Assembly (NCBI GenBank): GCA_017305635.1
Contig: JAFKKF010000008.1
Location: 248,001-312,000 of the forward strand
Direction: 5' to 3'
Length of the DNA: 64,000 nt
From: Hyphomicrobiales bacterium
Lineage (GTDB): Bacteria > Pseudomonadota > Alphaproteobacteria > Rhizobiales > Kaistiaceae
The notes beneath the pieces are model-generated. The model worked only from the letters and a program-made list of their open reading frames with translations, was not told where the DNA came from and ran no database searches. Positions 44,003-54,453 of the stretch are shown piece by piece. The position numbers were made by a program, and so were the translations under genes. The first letter of the stretch is position 1; every line of letters begins with the position of its first letter.

Positions 44003-46588
44003 TCAGCGCCGGAGGGAGCGGCTGCGATGCCGGTACCCGCGGGAGAAGAACCAGCGCTTCGCCCCTTCCGAGAAGGCGACATAGATGGCCGTGATAATAC
44101 CGATCCCAGCCATGGCGGTCGCGGGCAGCGGGACGAAGCCAAAAAGGTCGGCCCCGGGGAGATAAGGGATGGCGACGGCGGCAAGTGCCACGGCGAGCGT
44201 CAGCGATGATAGCAGGCGCCCGGGCCGGCTTTTCCAGAAGGCCTTCCGCGTGCGGATGACGAGGACGATCGCCAGCTGCGTCACGAGGGATTCGACGAAC
44301 CAGCCGGTCTGGAAGGTCGCTTCCGTCGCCTTCAGGACGAAGAGAAGGAAGCCGAAGGTCAGGAAATCGAAGGCCGAGCTGACCAGGCCGAAAGTGAGCA
44401 TGAAGCGGCGGACGAAGGCGATGTTCCAGCGGCTCGGCCGCCGCGTCTGCTCGGCATCGACATTGTCGGTGGCGATCGCCAATGACGGCATGTCGGCGAG
44501 GAAATTGTTGAGCAGGATCTGCTTGGCGAGGAGCGGCAGGAAGGGCAGGGCGACCGAGGCGATCGCCATGCTGACCATATTGCCGAAATTGGCGCTTGTG
44601 GCGATGGAGACGTACTTCATCGTATTGGCGAAGGTGCGGCGGCCGTCGTCTATGCCGCCGACGAGGACGTCGAGGTTGCGCTCGAGGAGGATCATGTCGG
44701 CAGCCTCTCGGGCGACGTCGGCGGCGCCGTCGACCGATACGCCGACGTCGGCCTCGTGGAGCGCGGGAGCGTCGTTGATGCCGTCGCCGAGATAGCCGAC
44801 AACGTGGCCGTGGCGGCGGAGCGCGGCGATGATGCGCTCCTTCTGGTTGGGATCGATCTCGACGAAGAGGTCGGTCCGCCGCACGCGCACGAAGAGGGCT
44901 TCCGCCGTCAGCTTGTCGAGCTCCGCGCCGGTCAGGAGGTTGCCGCGGGGCAGGCCGATGGTCTCGGCGAGATGGGCGGCAACGTAGCGGTTGTCGCCGC
45001 TGATGACCTTCACCTTGATGCCGCGGCGGCGAAGCGCCTTCAGGCTCTCGGCCATGCCTTCCTTGGGCGGGTCCTGGAAGAGGAGGAAGCCTGCAAGGGC
45101 AAGCTCGCTCTCGTCCTCCCGGCGATAAGCATCCCGCGGCGGGAAGTGGCGGAGCGCGAGGGCGAGGACGCGGTAGCCCTGCAGGCACCATGCCTTCACG
45201 CGATCGTCGATGGCCTTGGCATAGGCCGCGTCGAGCGGCTCGGTGCCGGCGCCGGCCATCACCGACGCGCAGGCGTCGATGACGTTCTGCACGGCGCCCT
45301 TGCAGATCAGGAGGTCGTCGGTGCCGTCCTTCGCACGGACGACGACGGAAAGCCGCTTGCGGACGAAATCGTAGGGGATCTCGTCGATCTTGGCATAGGC
45401 GGAACAGTCGTCGCGGTCCGTGCGGCCGGCTGCGATCGCGACGTCCAGCGGATTCGCCATGCCGGCCTGGAGCGTGGCATTGAGCAGAGCCCAGAGGCGA
45501 ACCTCGGACGAGGGCGTGCCGATCGGGTCGATGCAGCCGTCGAGATGGATGACACCTTCCGTCAGGGTGCCGGTCTTGTCGGTGCAGAGCAGGTCCATGC
45601 TGCCGAGGTTCTCGATGGATTCGAGGCGACGGACGATCACGCCGCTGCGTGCCATGGCGCGGGCGCCGCGCGCCAGCGTGACACTGACGATCGCCGGCAG
45701 GAGCTCCGGCGTCAGTCCGACCGCCAGCGCCAGGGAGAACAGCAGGGAATCAATGAGCGGGCGATGGAGGAGGAGGTTGACGAAGAACACGACGATGACG
45801 ATCGCCAGCATGATCTCGGTCATCAGGTAGCCGAAGCGGCGGATGCCCCTGGCGAACTCGGTCTCGGGCACCCTGCGGGCGATGGTGGCGGCGATGGCGG
45901 CGAACTCGGTGCCGTCGCCGGTGCGCGCCACGAGCATGGTCGCGGTGCCGCTCCGCACGGAGGTGCCGGTGAAGACAGCGTTGCCGCGCTGCCCGATCTG
46001 GGCGTCGGAGGCAGATGTGCCTGGCGCCTTGACGACCGGGAAGGTCTCGCCGGTCAGCGTCGCCTCGCTGACGTTGAAGTCGCGCGCGGCGAGCAGGATG
46101 CCGTCGGCGGGGATGAGGTTCCCTGCCGAGAGCGCGACGACGTCGCCGGGGACGATCTCCTCGACGGCGATGGAGACCGCGGCGCCGTCGCGCAGCACCG
46201 ATGCGCGACGCCCGATGCGGGCCTTCAGTGCCTCCATGGCGCGCGAAGCGTCGTATTCCTGGGTGAAGCTGAGGAGGCAGCTGGCGAGCACGATGGCCCC
46301 GATGATCGCCGCTTCGCTGCCTTCGCCGACGAAGGCGGAGACGATCGCGGCGAAGATCAGGATCAGCACCAGCGGGCTGCGGAACTGGCGCGCGAGGGCA
46401 CCGATCGCCGAGGCATCGCGGCGGGGGCCGAGGGCGTTCGGTCCGCCGGCGGCGAGGCGCCGCGCCGCTTCCGCGGAGGACAGGCCGCCAGGCCCGGAGT
46501 TCAGGTCGGCGAGGAGAGCGTCAGCGGGCCTGGACCAATAGGCTGCCGCGACCGCAGGGATGGGTGATGGTTCCAGTCCGTGCAGCAT
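44003..46588 (-). CDS. mgtA: Mg2+-importing P-type ATPase (MgtA/MgtB, type IIIB)
   Basis: A protein of about 861 residues, or 874 if GTG 46627 is the start. It has the actuator motif TLTGETFPV, the phosphorylation site LLCTDKTGTLTEG, YLGDGINDAPALHEADVGVSV and the type IIIB membrane signature QILLNNFLADMPSLAIATDNVD, which distinguishes Mg2+ importers from Ca2+ pumps. It moves Mg2+ (or Ni2+) into the cell. It lies about 80 bases after the universal stress gene on the same strand, so it is probably at the end of that transcript. No Mg2+-sensing leader is visible in the short gap before it. Confidence 0.92.
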   Translation of the reverse strand: MLHGLEPSPIPAVAAAYWSRPADALLADLNSGPGGLSSAEAARRLAAGGPNALGPRRDASAIGALARQFRSPLVLILIFAAIVSAFVGEGSEAAIIGAIVLASCLLSFTQEYDASRAMEALKARIGRRASVLRDGAAVSIAVEEIVPGDVVALSAGNLIPADGILLAARDFNVSEATLTGETFPVVKAPGTSASDAQIGQRGNAVFTGTSVRSGTATMLVARTGDGTEFAAIAATIARRVPETEFARGIRRFGYLMTEIMLAIVIVVFFVNLLLHRPLIDSLLFSLALAVGLTPELLPAIVSVTLARGARAMARSGVIVRRLESIENLGSMDLLCTDKTGTLTEGVIHLDGCIDPIGTPSSEVRLWALLNATLQAGMANPLDVAIAAGRTDRDDCSAYAKIDEIPYDFVRKRLSVVVRAKDGTDDLLICKGAVQNVIDACASVMAGAGTEPLDAAYAKAIDDRVKAWCLQGYRVLALALRHFPPRDAYRREDESELALAGFLLFQDPPKEGMAESLKALRRRGIKVKVISGDNRYVAAHLAETIGLPRGNLLTGAELDKLTAEALFVRVRRTDLFVEIDPNQKERIIAALRRHGHVVGYLGDGINDAPALHEADVGVSVDGAADVAREAADMILLERNLDVLVGGIDDGRRTFANTMKYVSIATSANFGNMVSMAIASVALPFLPLLAKQILLNNFLADMPSLAIATDNVDAEQTRRPSRWNIAFVRRFMLTFGLVSSAFDFLTFGFLLFVLKATEATFQTGWFVESLVTQLAIVLVIRTRKAFWKSRPGRLLSSLTLAVALAAVAIPYLPGADLFGFVPLPATAMAGIGIITAIYVAFSEGAKRWFFSRGYRHRSRSLRR

Positions 46589-46670
46589 CACGTCGTCCGT
46601 CCAGCCGGGATGAAGCCCGCCGGCCACGGTGCCGAAGATAGCTCCTGGCCCGGCCGCGGCAAGCCGGGCG

Positions 46671-47498
46671 TCAGCTCGCCATCAGACGGCTGATCCCGGT
46701 CTGGTCGAGGAGCGAGCGGGTCATACCGCCGAAGGCCCATTCGCGCACTCGGCTGTGCCCATAGGCGCCGGAGACGACCAGATCTGCCTCGAAGCTTGCC
46801 AGGAACCTCAAGAGGGCATCGGTTTCATCGCGGCTTGTCAGGACTTCCGTCGCCACCCGGACGCCATGATGAAGGAGGAAAGAAGCAACATTTTGCGCCG
46901 TATGCCTGATCTCGTTGTCGGGCTCCGCGTCGATGACTACAAGCGCCACTTCGTGGGCCAATCGCAGCATCGGAACCGCGTCGCTGACCGCCCGCCGGGC
47001 CTCGCGGGTGTTCTTCCAGGCGATCACCACCTTCTTCGCCGAAATCCGCTCGCAAGTATTGGGTGTGATCAGGACAGGCCGACCAGCTTGCAGAACTACG
47101 GCGCCGGGATCGGCGGACCGGAAGAGATTGTCCGTCGCGGCGTCCTGGGGCGAGCGCATGACAATGAGATCGGCCATATGGGCTGCCTCGCCAAGCGAGC
47201 GCGTCGGATGGTCCAGTGCCTGGATCCAGTCGGCCGCGATCGAGCCGCCGACAGCATCGTCGAACTCCTCGCGCAGCCGCGCGAATTGATGAAACAGGTC
47301 ATTTCGCAACTGCTGCCAGGCGTCGGCGAGAAGGGCCCCGGTCTCGGGAGTGATGACCAATGGGATAGCCGCGTCGGCAGCGCAAAAGCCGAGGAGGCGT
47401 CGAGCATTGAACCGTCTCCCCAAATCCACGGCGAGCTTGGCGATCGGGGCGACCGGAGCATCGACATCGACATTGACGAGGATGGACACGTAGGTCAT
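46671..47498 (-). CDS. Tandem universal stress protein (two UspA domains)
   Basis: A 275-residue protein made of two UspA units. The first is divergent (SILVNVDVD, PVAPIAKLAVDLGRRF). The second has the ATP-binding loop GAYGHSRVREWAFGGMTRSLL, which matches G-2x-G-9x-G-S/T closely enough to bind nucleotide. ATG 47498 has AAGGA about 10 bases upstream. A FixK-type box lies 61-74 bases before the start, inside the end of arcC. So the gene can be induced at low oxygen on its own as well as by read-through from the arc operon. Confidence 0.9.
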   Translation of the reverse strand: MTYVSILVNVDVDAPVAPIAKLAVDLGRRFNARRLLGFCAADAAIPLVITPETGALLADAWQQLRNDLFHQFARLREEFDDAVGGSIAADWIQALDHPTRSLGEAAHMADLIVMRSPQDAATDNLFRSADPGAVVLQAGRPVLITPNTCERISAKKVVIAWKNTREARRAVSDAVPMLRLAHEVALVVIDAEPDNEIRHTAQNVASFLLHHGVRVATEVLTSRDETDALLRFLASFEADLVVSGAYGHSRVREWAFGGMTRSLLDQTGISRLMAS

Positions 47499-47558
47499 GC
47501 GGCATCCGTTCCTTCGATTGGCGGACGTCACTATCGCGCTCGGGGCCGGCGGCCCGCA

Positions 47559-47572
47559 TTGACGCCGATCAA
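47559..47572 (-). promoter_or_regulatory. FixK/FNR box upstream of the universal stress gene
   Basis: TTGAC-GCCG-ATCAA is a full match to TTGA-N6-TCAA. It overlaps the last codons of arcC and is centred about 67 bases before the ATG of the universal stress gene. No clean -10 was picked out. Confidence 0.7.
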
Positions 47573-48489
47573 GCCCGACGAGACCTCGAAGGGTCGATCC
47601 GGGTGCCGCCGCGGCCCTCGACGATCGCGACAGCGTCCTCGAGGCGGCCGATGGCCGCAGCCCTGCCGGTCGCGTTGGCGAACTCGATGGCCGCCTCCAG
47701 CTTCGGCCGCATGGAGCCGGCCGCGAAGGCGGCGGGCCGGATGTCGGAGGCACGCAGGTGCGGCAACGCCCTCGCTTGGGGCGTACCGTAGTCGCGATAG
47801 ACGGCATCGACATCGGTGAGCATCAGGAGCATGTCGGCGCTCACCTGGCGGGCGAGCAGGGCGCTGGCGAGATCCTTGTCGATGACGGCCTCGATGCCGG
47901 TCACGGCGCCGTCCTCCAGCTCGACCACGGGAATGCCGCCGCCGCCGGCGCAGATGACCACGACGCCATGATCGATCAGGAAGGCGAGCACGTCCACATC
48001 GAGGATGGCGAGCGGGCGGGGCGAGGGCACGACGCGGCGCCAGCGGCCATTGTCCGGTGCAATGCGCCAGCCGCGCTCGGCGGCCATCCGTCGCGCCGTT
48101 GCCTCGTCATAGGCGGCGCCGATCGGCTTCACCGGGTTGGCGAAGGCGGGATCGCTGGGATCGACCCTGACCTGCGTCAGCAAGGTGGCGACACGTTTGT
48201 CGCGAAGCACGTTGCCGAGCTCCTGCTGGATGACATAGCCGATCATGCCGGCGCTCTCGGCGTCGAGGACGTCAAGCGGGAACGAAGCATCGGAAGAAGC
48301 CGCCGTCTGCATGGCGAGCAGCCCCACCTGCGGTCCGTTGCCGTGGGTGATGACGAGCTCATGTCCCGCCTCTACGAGACGGCCGAGAGCGACGGCGGCG
48401 CGACGGACATTGGCGCGCTGGTTCTCCGCCGTCATCGGCTCGCCGCGCCTCAGGAGCGCGTTGCCGCCGAGCGCCACGACGATGCGCAT
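47569..48489 (-). CDS. arcC: Carbamate kinase
   Basis: A 306-residue protein of the amino-acid-kinase fold. It has VVALGGNALLRRG, VITHGNGPQVG, VICAGGGGIPVV and AVIDKDLASALLA, all standard for carbamate kinase. It makes ATP and releases CO2 and NH3 from carbamoyl phosphate, the energy-yielding last step of the arginine deiminase pathway. Its start is one base after the ornithine carbamoyltransferase stop. Confidence 0.95.
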   Translation of the reverse strand: MRIVVALGGNALLRRGEPMTAENQRANVRRAAVALGRLVEAGHELVITHGNGPQVGLLAMQTAASSDASFPLDVLDAESAGMIGYVIQQELGNVLRDKRVATLLTQVRVDPSDPAFANPVKPIGAAYDEATARRMAAERGWRIAPDNGRWRRVVPSPRPLAILDVDVLAFLIDHGVVVICAGGGGIPVVELEDGAVTGIEAVIDKDLASALLARQVSADMLLMLTDVDAVYRDYGTPQARALPHLRASDIRPAAFAAGSMRPKLEAAIEFANATGRAAAIGRLEDAVAIVEGRGGTRIDPSRSRRA

Positions 48490-48490
48490 G

Positions 48491-49492
48491 TCAGCGGCCG
48501 AGCGTCGCGACGAGCATCGCCTTGATGGCGTGCATGCGGTTCTCGGCTTGGTCGAAGACGACCGAGGCCGGAGATTCGAAAACCGCGTCCTCGACCTCCA
48601 TGCAGTCGATGCCGAACCGATCGGCGATGCGCCTGCCGATCTCGGTCTCCGTGTCGTGGAAGGCCGGCAGGCAGTGCATGAACTTCGCATAGGGGTTGCC
48701 GGTCGCCGCCATCAGGCCGCAGGTGACGCGATAGGGCGTCAGCAGCCGGATGCGCTCATCCCAGCCGCTCTCGTCCTCCCCCATCGACAGCCAGACGTCG
48801 GTGTAGACGAAGTCGGCGCCACGGACACAGGCTTCCACGTCCTCGTCCAGCCGGAAGTGTCCACCGCTCCGTTCGGCGATGCCGGCAATATGGGCGCGGA
48901 AGTCCTCGTCCGGCCAGAGCGCCGCCGGCGAGGCGATGCGCATGTCCATGCCGACCTTCGCCGCGCCGATGGCGAGTGCCTTGGCGACGTTGTCGCGCCC
49001 CTCGCCGACGAAGGCGACCGCGATGTCGGAAAGGTGCTTGTGGGTAAACTCGCGCATGGTCATGAAGTCGGCGAGGACCTGGGTCGGGTGGTCCTGGTCG
49101 GTCAGGCCATTGTAGACGGGCACGCCGGCATGGGCGGCGAGAAGCTCGATCTGCCGCTGGCTGAAGCCCCGGTACTCGATCGCGTCATACATGCGGCCGA
49201 GCACGCGGGCCGTGTCCTTCATCGATTCCTTGTGGCCGATATGGCTGCCCGAAGGGCCGATATAGGTGACGTGCGCGCCCTGGTCGTAGGCCGCCACCTC
49301 GAAGCCCGACCGCGTGCGGGTCGAATCCTTTTCGAAGATCAGCGCGATATTCTTCCCGGCGAGCCGGGGCACCTCGGCGCCGGCCTGCTTGGCGGCCTTG
49401 AGGTTGGCGGCGAGATGCAGGAGGTAGCGGATCTCCGCGCCGGAGAAATCGTCCAGCGTCAGGACGTTGCGGCCGTGGAGGTTGAGGGGCAT
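48491..49492 (-). CDS. arcB: Ornithine carbamoyltransferase, catabolic type
   Basis: A 333-residue protein with carbamoyl phosphate site [17 protein letters not shown] in [11 protein letters not shown] and ornithine site [12 protein letters not shown]. Length and wording are those of ArcB rather than the shorter biosynthetic ArgF. It splits citrulline to ornithine and carbamoyl phosphate. ATG 49492 follows GGAGG at good spacing. It sits between arcA and arcC in the order arcDABC. Confidence 0.94.
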   Translation of the reverse strand: MPLNLHGRNVLTLDDFSGAEIRYLLHLAANLKAAKQAGAEVPRLAGKNIALIFEKDSTRTRSGFEVAAYDQGAHVTYIGPSGSHIGHKESMKDTARVLGRMYDAIEYRGFSQRQIELLAAHAGVPVYNGLTDQDHPTQVLADFMTMREFTHKHLSDIAVAFVGEGRDNVAKALAIGAAKVGMDMRIASPAALWPDEDFRAHIAGIAERSGGHFRLDEDVEACVRGADFVYTDVWLSMGEDESGWDERIRLLTPYRVTCGLMAATGNPYAKFMHCLPAFHDTETEIGRRIADRFGIDCMEVEDAVFESPASVVFDQAENRMHAIKAMLVATLGR

Positions 49493-49517
49493 GGAGGGCC
49501 TCCGAGGATGGATGCGG

Positions 49518-50735
49518 TCAGAGTGGATCGCGTGCGATCGGGCAGGTCATGCAGTGTCCGCCGCCACGGCCTCGGCTCAGTTCCCCTCCTTCGACCGTGA
49601 TCACCTCGATCCCCGCACGCCGCAGGAGCGTATTGGTATAGACGTTGCGGTCGTAGCCGATGACCACGCCCGGCTCGACGGCGATGACGTTGTTGCCGTC
49701 GTCCCATTGCTCGCGCTCGGCCTGATAGGCGCCGCCTCCGGTGGCGACGATGCGCAGCTCCTTCAGCCGGAGGGCCTTGCGCACGACCTCGGTGAACGGC
49801 TCGGCCTCCTCGATCACGTCGACCGCCGCCTCCTTCTCGCCCGGCCTGAGCGAGAAGGTGCGGAGCCGCTGGACGATCGGCGGATACATCGTTGCCAGGT
49901 CGCGGTCGCAGAAGGTAAAGATCGTGTCGAGGTGCATGAAGGAGCGGTCGCGAGGCATGAGCGCTGCGATCAGGCGGGTCGCGCCGCCGGCGGCGAAAAG
50001 GCTGCGGGCAAGCCCGCTCACCGCCTGCGGCGTGGTGCGCTCGCCCATGCCGACCAGCACGACCCCGCCGCCGACGGGCATGATGTCGCCACCCTCGAGG
50101 CTGACGCCGGGGCCGGGATTATCCGGCGAGACGAAGGGCAGGCCCACCTCGCGGAAGCGCGGGTGAAACCGGTAGACGGCCTCGACGTTGGCCGCCTCGG
50201 GCTTGCGGGCCGGCCAGAACATGGCGTTGACCGAGATGGACCGGTAGATCCAGGACGAGCTGTCGCGGGTGAAGAGCTGGTTGGGCAGCGGCGGCAACAC
50301 GAAGTCCTCGGGCTCGAGCGTCTTGCCGGTGAGGCCGCCCGGTTTGAACGGCAGTTCGGCGCGGGCAATCCCGCCGACGAGGATGGTGGAGAGTTCCTCC
50401 GCCGGCATCCCGGCGAGCCAGCCGCGCAGGTCGGCAACCATGTCGTAGCCGACGACGGAGGAATCGATCCGGCGGTCGAGCAGCCATTCACGCGCCTCGG
50501 GCAGCGCAACGGTCTCGGCGAGGAGGTCGCCGAAGGGGTGCACGATGACGCCGCGCTCGCGGAGTGCGTCGACGAAGATATCGTGCTCCTGGCGGGCGCG
50601 CTTCACCCACAGCACGTCGTCGAAGAGGAGCGCCTTGCAATTGTCCGGCGTGAGCCGTCGCAGGCTGAGGTCCGGACGGTGCACGATGACCTCGCGCAGC
50701 CGGCCGGTCTCGGAATGGACGCCAAGAGCGGTCAT
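49518..50735 (-). CDS. arcA: Arginine deiminase
   Basis: A 405-residue protein. Guanidino-group hydrolase motifs are [30 protein letters not shown] and the catalytic cysteine in [10 protein letters not shown]. It converts arginine to citrulline and ammonia. ATG 50735 follows GGGAGATCC. Part of arcDABC. Confidence 0.96.
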   Translation of the reverse strand: MTALGVHSETGRLREVIVHRPDLSLRRLTPDNCKALLFDDVLWVKRARQEHDIFVDALRERGVIVHPFGDLLAETVALPEAREWLLDRRIDSSVVGYDMVADLRGWLAGMPAEELSTILVGGIARAELPFKPGGLTGKTLEPEDFVLPPLPNQLFTRDSSSWIYRSISVNAMFWPARKPEAANVEAVYRFHPRFREVGLPFVSPDNPGPGVSLEGGDIMPVGGGVVLVGMGERTTPQAVSGLARSLFAAGGATRLIAALMPRDRSFMHLDTIFTFCDRDLATMYPPIVQRLRTFSLRPGEKEAAVDVIEEAEPFTEVVRKALRLKELRIVATGGGAYQAEREQWDDGNNVIAVEPGVVIGYDRNVYTNTLLRRAGIEVITVEGGELSRGRGGGHCMTCPIARDPL

Positions 50736-50758
50736 GAGAGGATCTCCCTCGGGGCGCT

Positions 50759-52225
50759 TCAGAGCGGGCTGACCGCACCGGTCCACATCGCATAGGCGGC
50801 ATAGAGGCCGACTGCGACGAGGGCGGCGGCGAGGGCGGCCTCGACCGGCTGGAAGACGCGGGCGCGGTTCTCGCGGCGGGCCCAGACGTAGAACACGATG
50901 CCGGGCGCGTAGAGAACCGCGCACATGAAGAGGTAGGAGAGGCCGGCGGCATACACGAGCCAGAGCCCGTAGATCGTGGCGACGAGGCCGGTCACCAGCG
51001 CGCCGGTGCGGTTCTCGCTCTTCGCATAGCTCTCGCCGGTGATCGCGAGCTTCGCCGCATAGGCGCCGGAGAAGATGTAGGGCACCAGGATGGCGGCCGA
51101 GGCGATGGAGAACAGCGCCTGGTAGGTGCTCTCGGCGAACAGCGTGATGATGAGGAAGATCTGCACCAGCACGTTGGTGACGGTGAGCGAGGTGGTCGGC
51201 ACGCCGCGCGCGCTTTCATGGGCGAAGAAGGCCGGCATAGTGCCGTCCCGGCCGGCAACGTGAGGGATCTCCGCGGCGAGGAGCGTCCAGCTCAGGAACG
51301 CGCCGACGACCGACACCACCAGTGCGATGTTGATCAGGACCGCGCCCCACGGCCCGACTACAGCCTCGAGCACGCCAGCCATGGACGGGTTCTTCAGCGC
51401 CGCGAGCTCCGGCTGCGCGATGATGCCGAGCGAGAGCAGGGAGACGAGCGCGTAGAGCGCGAGGCAGGTGAAGAAGCCGAGCACGGTCGCGCGCGCAATG
51501 TCCTTGCGTCGTTCCGCCCGTGCCGAGAAGACGCTGGCGCCCTCGATGCCGATGAAGACCCACAGCGTCACCAGCATTGTGCTTTTCACCTGGTCCATGA
51601 TCGAGCCGAGGCTTGCATTGCCGAGGCCGGCAAAGTCGGCGGAGAAGACGTCGACCTTGAAGGCGACCGCCACGACGCCGATGAAGAGGACGATCGGCGC
51701 GATCTTGGCGATGGTGACGACGAGGTTGACGATGGCCGCCTGGCGTATGCCGGCGAGGATCAGGAAATGGATGGCCCACAGGAGGATAGAGGCGCCCAGC
51801 ACCGCCTGCCACGTATTGCCCTCGCCGAAGGCCGGGAAGAAATAGGAGAGCGCGCTGAAGACAATGACGGCGTAGGAGACGTTGCCGACCCAGGCGCTGA
51901 TCCAGTAGCCCCAGGCGCTGTTGAAGCCAATGAAGGGACCAAAGCCCGCCTTGGCATAGGCATAGGGGCCGGCGTCGAGATCCGGCTTGCGGGTGGCGAG
52001 CGACTGATAGACGAAGACCAGCGCCAGCATGCCGATGGCGGTAATGCCCCAGCCTATGAGGATGGCGAGCGGTCCGGCGCCGGCCGCCATGTTCTGCGGC
52101 AGGCTGAAGACGCCCGAGCCGACCATGGAGCCAATGACGAGGGCGGCAAGCGCTCCGAGGCGGAGCTTCCTGCCGGCGGCCGCGGGAACGGAGGAAACCG
52201 GCACGCGGATATCGGTAACGGCCAT
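50759..52225 (-). CDS. arcD: Arginine/ornithine antiporter (APC family)
   Basis: A 488-residue protein with 12-13 membrane spans. The first span has [17 protein letters not shown], the substrate-backbone binding motif of basic amino-acid antiporters, and the APC blocks [25 protein letters not shown] follow. It exchanges external arginine for ornithine without energy cost. It is the first gene of the arc operon, with ATG 52225 after GGGAGA, and has two FixK boxes upstream. Confidence 0.93.
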   Translation of the reverse strand: MAVTDIRVPVSSVPAAAGRKLRLGALAALVIGSMVGSGVFSLPQNMAAGAGPLAILIGWGITAIGMLALVFVYQSLATRKPDLDAGPYAYAKAGFGPFIGFNSAWGYWISAWVGNVSYAVIVFSALSYFFPAFGEGNTWQAVLGASILLWAIHFLILAGIRQAAIVNLVVTIAKIAPIVLFIGVVAVAFKVDVFSADFAGLGNASLGSIMDQVKSTMLVTLWVFIGIEGASVFSARAERRKDIARATVLGFFTCLALYALVSLLSLGIIAQPELAALKNPSMAGVLEAVVGPWGAVLINIALVVSVVGAFLSWTLLAAEIPHVAGRDGTMPAFFAHESARGVPTTSLTVTNVLVQIFLIITLFAESTYQALFSIASAAILVPYIFSGAYAAKLAITGESYAKSENRTGALVTGLVATIYGLWLVYAAGLSYLFMCAVLYAPGIVFYVWARRENRARVFQPVEAALAAALVAVGLYAAYAMWTGAVSPL

Positions 52226-52287
52226 CGGATTTCTCCCAGCTTCACGTTCATCTCCAGGGAAGCTGGACCCGATGCGCCGGGAATTCC

Positions 52288-52301
52288 TTGACGCGCGTCA
52301 A
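52288..52301 (-). promoter_or_regulatory. FixK/FNR box, proximal, upstream of arcD
   Basis: TTGAC-GCGC-GTCAA, a perfect TTGA-N6-TCAA palindrome centred about 70 bases before the arcD start. It is suitable for class II activation of the arc operon. Confidence 0.78.
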
Positions 52302-52334
52302 AGAGCCGATGATCGCGGACTGGCTCGGGAATTC

Positions 52335-52348
52335 TTGATCGACGTCAA
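52335..52348 (-). promoter_or_regulatory. FixK/FNR box, distal, upstream of arcD
   Basis: TTGAT-CGAC-GTCAA, a second full-match box 47 bases (centre to centre) upstream of the proximal one. Both are preceded by GGGAATTC, so the pair may have arisen by a local duplication. It could give synergistic activation. Confidence 0.72.
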
Positions 52349-52495
52349 GAAGCACCATGGCGAGAAGAGCTCTGAATCCTCGCGAGCGCCGGCCGCGCCG
52401 CGGCAATGACCTCAGCTATCGCTGATGCCGCAGCGGCTTGATTGCGGTTGCCGGCGCACTCGTCTCTATCCAGGCGATGACCAGCCGCGGCTCAC

Positions 52496-53212
52496 TCACC
52501 GAGGAACAACGATCGCTTCCTTCCGGTCTGGTACCGGCGTCCAGATCTTCCCGTCGATGATGGTGATCATCCGGTCTGCCGATTCGGCGAAGAACGGCTC
52601 GTGGGTCACGACGACCACAGCGCGGTTGCCGCCATGCGCCAGGTCGCGGACGATCCGCATGACGTTCTGGCTGGCATGGACGTCGAGATTTCCCGTCGGC
52701 TCGTCGGCCAGGATGAGGGGCGGGTCATTGGCAAGCGCCCGCGCGATGGCGACCCGCTGGCTCTGTCCGCCGGACAGCTGGCGCGGCAGCTTGTGGAGCT
52801 GCTCGCCGAGGTCGAAGGCGGCAAGCAGGTCGGCGGCACGCTCGCGCATGGCACCGCCGGAGAGGCGGCCGAGGCGCTGCATGGGCAGCATGACGTTCTC
52901 CAGCGCCGAGAATTCGGGAAGCAGGAAGAAGGACTGGAACACGAAGCCGATCTCCGCCAGCCGGAGATCGGCGAGCTGGTCGTCGTCGAGACGCGAGGTT
53001 TCCACGCCGTTGAGGAACAGGCGGCCGCTGGTCGGCGAGTCGAGCAGCCCGAGAAGGTAGAGAACCGAGGACTTGCCCGATCCCGACGGTCCGGTGATGG
53101 CGACAAACTCGCCCATCGCGATGTCGAGCGACACCTCGTCCACCAGCGTGACGGGGACCTCGCCACCGAGGCGGCGGACGAGCTTCTCGGCCTTGACGAC
53201 GATCTCGCTCAT
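52496..53212 (-). CDS. ABC transporter ATP-binding protein (MacB/LolD type)
   Basis: A 238-residue ATPase with Walker [17 protein letters not shown]-loop [21 protein letters not shown], signature [15 protein letters not shown] and Walker [13 protein letters not shown]. The wording is that of the MacB/LolD/FtsE group. Its ATG overlaps the permease stop. With the permease (53209) and fusion protein (54450) it forms a MacAB-like export or envelope-remodelling system. Confidence 0.93.
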   Translation of the reverse strand: MSEIVVKAEKLVRRLGGEVPVTLVDEVSLDIAMGEFVAITGPSGSGKSSVLYLLGLLDSPTSGRLFLNGVETSRLDDDQLADLRLAEIGFVFQSFFLLPEFSALENVMLPMQRLGRLSGGAMRERAADLLAAFDLGEQLHKLPRQLSGGQSQRVAIARALANDPPLILADEPTGNLDVHASQNVMRIVRDLAHGGNRAVVVVTHEPFFAESADRMITIIDGKIWTPVPDRKEAIVVPR

Positions 53213-54453
53213 GAGCCACGCAATATTTCTGCGGGATTTACGCGGGCGCCCTTCCGCGCCGGCAGGAACGCGGCGGAAAGCGAGGCACCCATCGCGAAGG
53301 CGAGGCCAATGAGAAAGACGAAGATGCTCCAGTCGACAGGCAGGGGATAATCCTCGGAGGTTCCGGGGTATTTCATGGTGACCTTGCCGAGGGACCACAT
53401 CAGCGCCGCCCCCAGCATCAGGCCAAGCACCGATCCGGCGATGCCGAGCAGCAGTCCTTCGAAGAGGAAGATCAATTGGATGTCGCGGGCATGGAAGCCG
53501 ATCGACTTCAGGATCGCGATGTCGCGACGCTTCTCCATCACCGTGGTGGAGATGACGTTGTAGATGCCGAGCGCGGCGACCACGAGGACGGCGCCGACGA
53601 CCGCGTAGACGATGACGTTGCGGATCGCGAGCGAGGCCATCAGATCCTCGGTCGCCTCCTGCCAAGAGACGCTCTTGTATCCGCCGCTTTTCTCGACGCG
53701 GCTGGCGACGACGCGTGCCTGGTAGGGGTCGGCGAGCTTGACGATGATGCTGTTGACGCGGGCCGGCCGGCCGAGCAGCGACTGCACCCGCTTGAGGTTG
53801 AGAAAGGCCTGGCTCTCGTCGTAGTTCATGCGCCCGGTGTGAAACAGGCCGACGACCTGCAGGAAGTGCGTCTGCCCGTCGCCGATGGCCAGCGGCAGCA
53901 TCCCGCCCACGCCGATCGCGAGGCGCTTCGCCAGCGCGTCGCCGATGATGATGCCGTTCGCATCCGCGGCGAGCGCATCGATGCTGCCGGCCACCATGTC
54001 GTCGGCCACAACGGTGATGTCGCGCATCTGCGAGGGGATCATCCCGCTCAGGCTGACCGCGACGTCGGTTCCCGCGATCCGGACCAATCCCTGCCCGTTC
54101 AGGACTGGCGATGCCCGGGTTCCCGGGATCGCCCGCAGCGTCTCGAGGATGCGTTCGTAGCCGCGGATGCCGCGGGGTTCGTTTGCCGGCTTGGCGCTTC
54201 GTAGGTCGACGGCACCCGAGGCGTAGACAGTCTCGACCGGCTGGGCACGCGGCAGGCGGAATTCGTCCGATATGGTGATGTGCGGCGACGTATCGATCAG
54301 CCGGCGGATGAAGTCGCTCTGGGAACCTTGCATCAGTCCGGCAACCGCCAGGAAGAAGGCGACGCCGAGCACTATGCCGAGCGTCGAGACGATGCTCTGT
54401 CGCTGCCTGGCGAGGACATGCTTCGTCGCGATGAGGAATAGGACCCGGTTCAT
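53209..54453 (-). CDS. ABC transporter permease (MacB/FtsX family)
   Basis: A 414-residue protein with one N-terminal span (SIVSTLGIVLGVAFFLAVAGL), a large periplasmic MacB_PCD domain (about residues 45-260) and three C-terminal spans in an FtsX domain (IVYAVVGAVLVVAALGIYNVISTTVMEKRRDIAILKSIGF). ATG 54453 overlaps the stop of the fusion-protein gene. The family couples ATP hydrolysis to periplasmic movements for export of peptides, siderophores or lipoproteins. The substrate here is unknown. Confidence 0.92.
   Translation of the reverse strand: MNRVLFLIATKHVLARQRQSIVSTLGIVLGVAFFLAVAGLMQGSQSDFIRRLIDTSPHITISDEFRLPRAQPVETVYASGAVDLRSAKPANEPRGIRGYERILETLRAIPGTRASPVLNGQGLVRIAGTDVAVSLSGMIPSQMRDITVVADDMVAGSIDALAADANGIIIGDALAKRLAIGVGGMLPLAIGDGQTHFLQVVGLFHTGRMNYDESQAFLNLKRVQSLLGRPARVNSIIVKLADPYQARVVASRVEKSGGYKSVSWQEATEDLMASLAIRNVIVYAVVGAVLVVAALGIYNVISTTVMEKRRDIAILKSIGFHARDIQLIFLFEGLLLGIAGSVLGLMLGAALMWSLGKVTMKYPGTSEDYPLPVDWSIFVFLIGLAFAMGASLSAAFLPARKGARVNPAEILRGS

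Noticed and set aside
44756-46567. A 603-codon plus-strand frame opposite the Mg2+ ATPase gene
   Set aside because: It mirrors the codon pattern of the ATPase and carries no motif, while the minus strand has every P-type ATPase signature.
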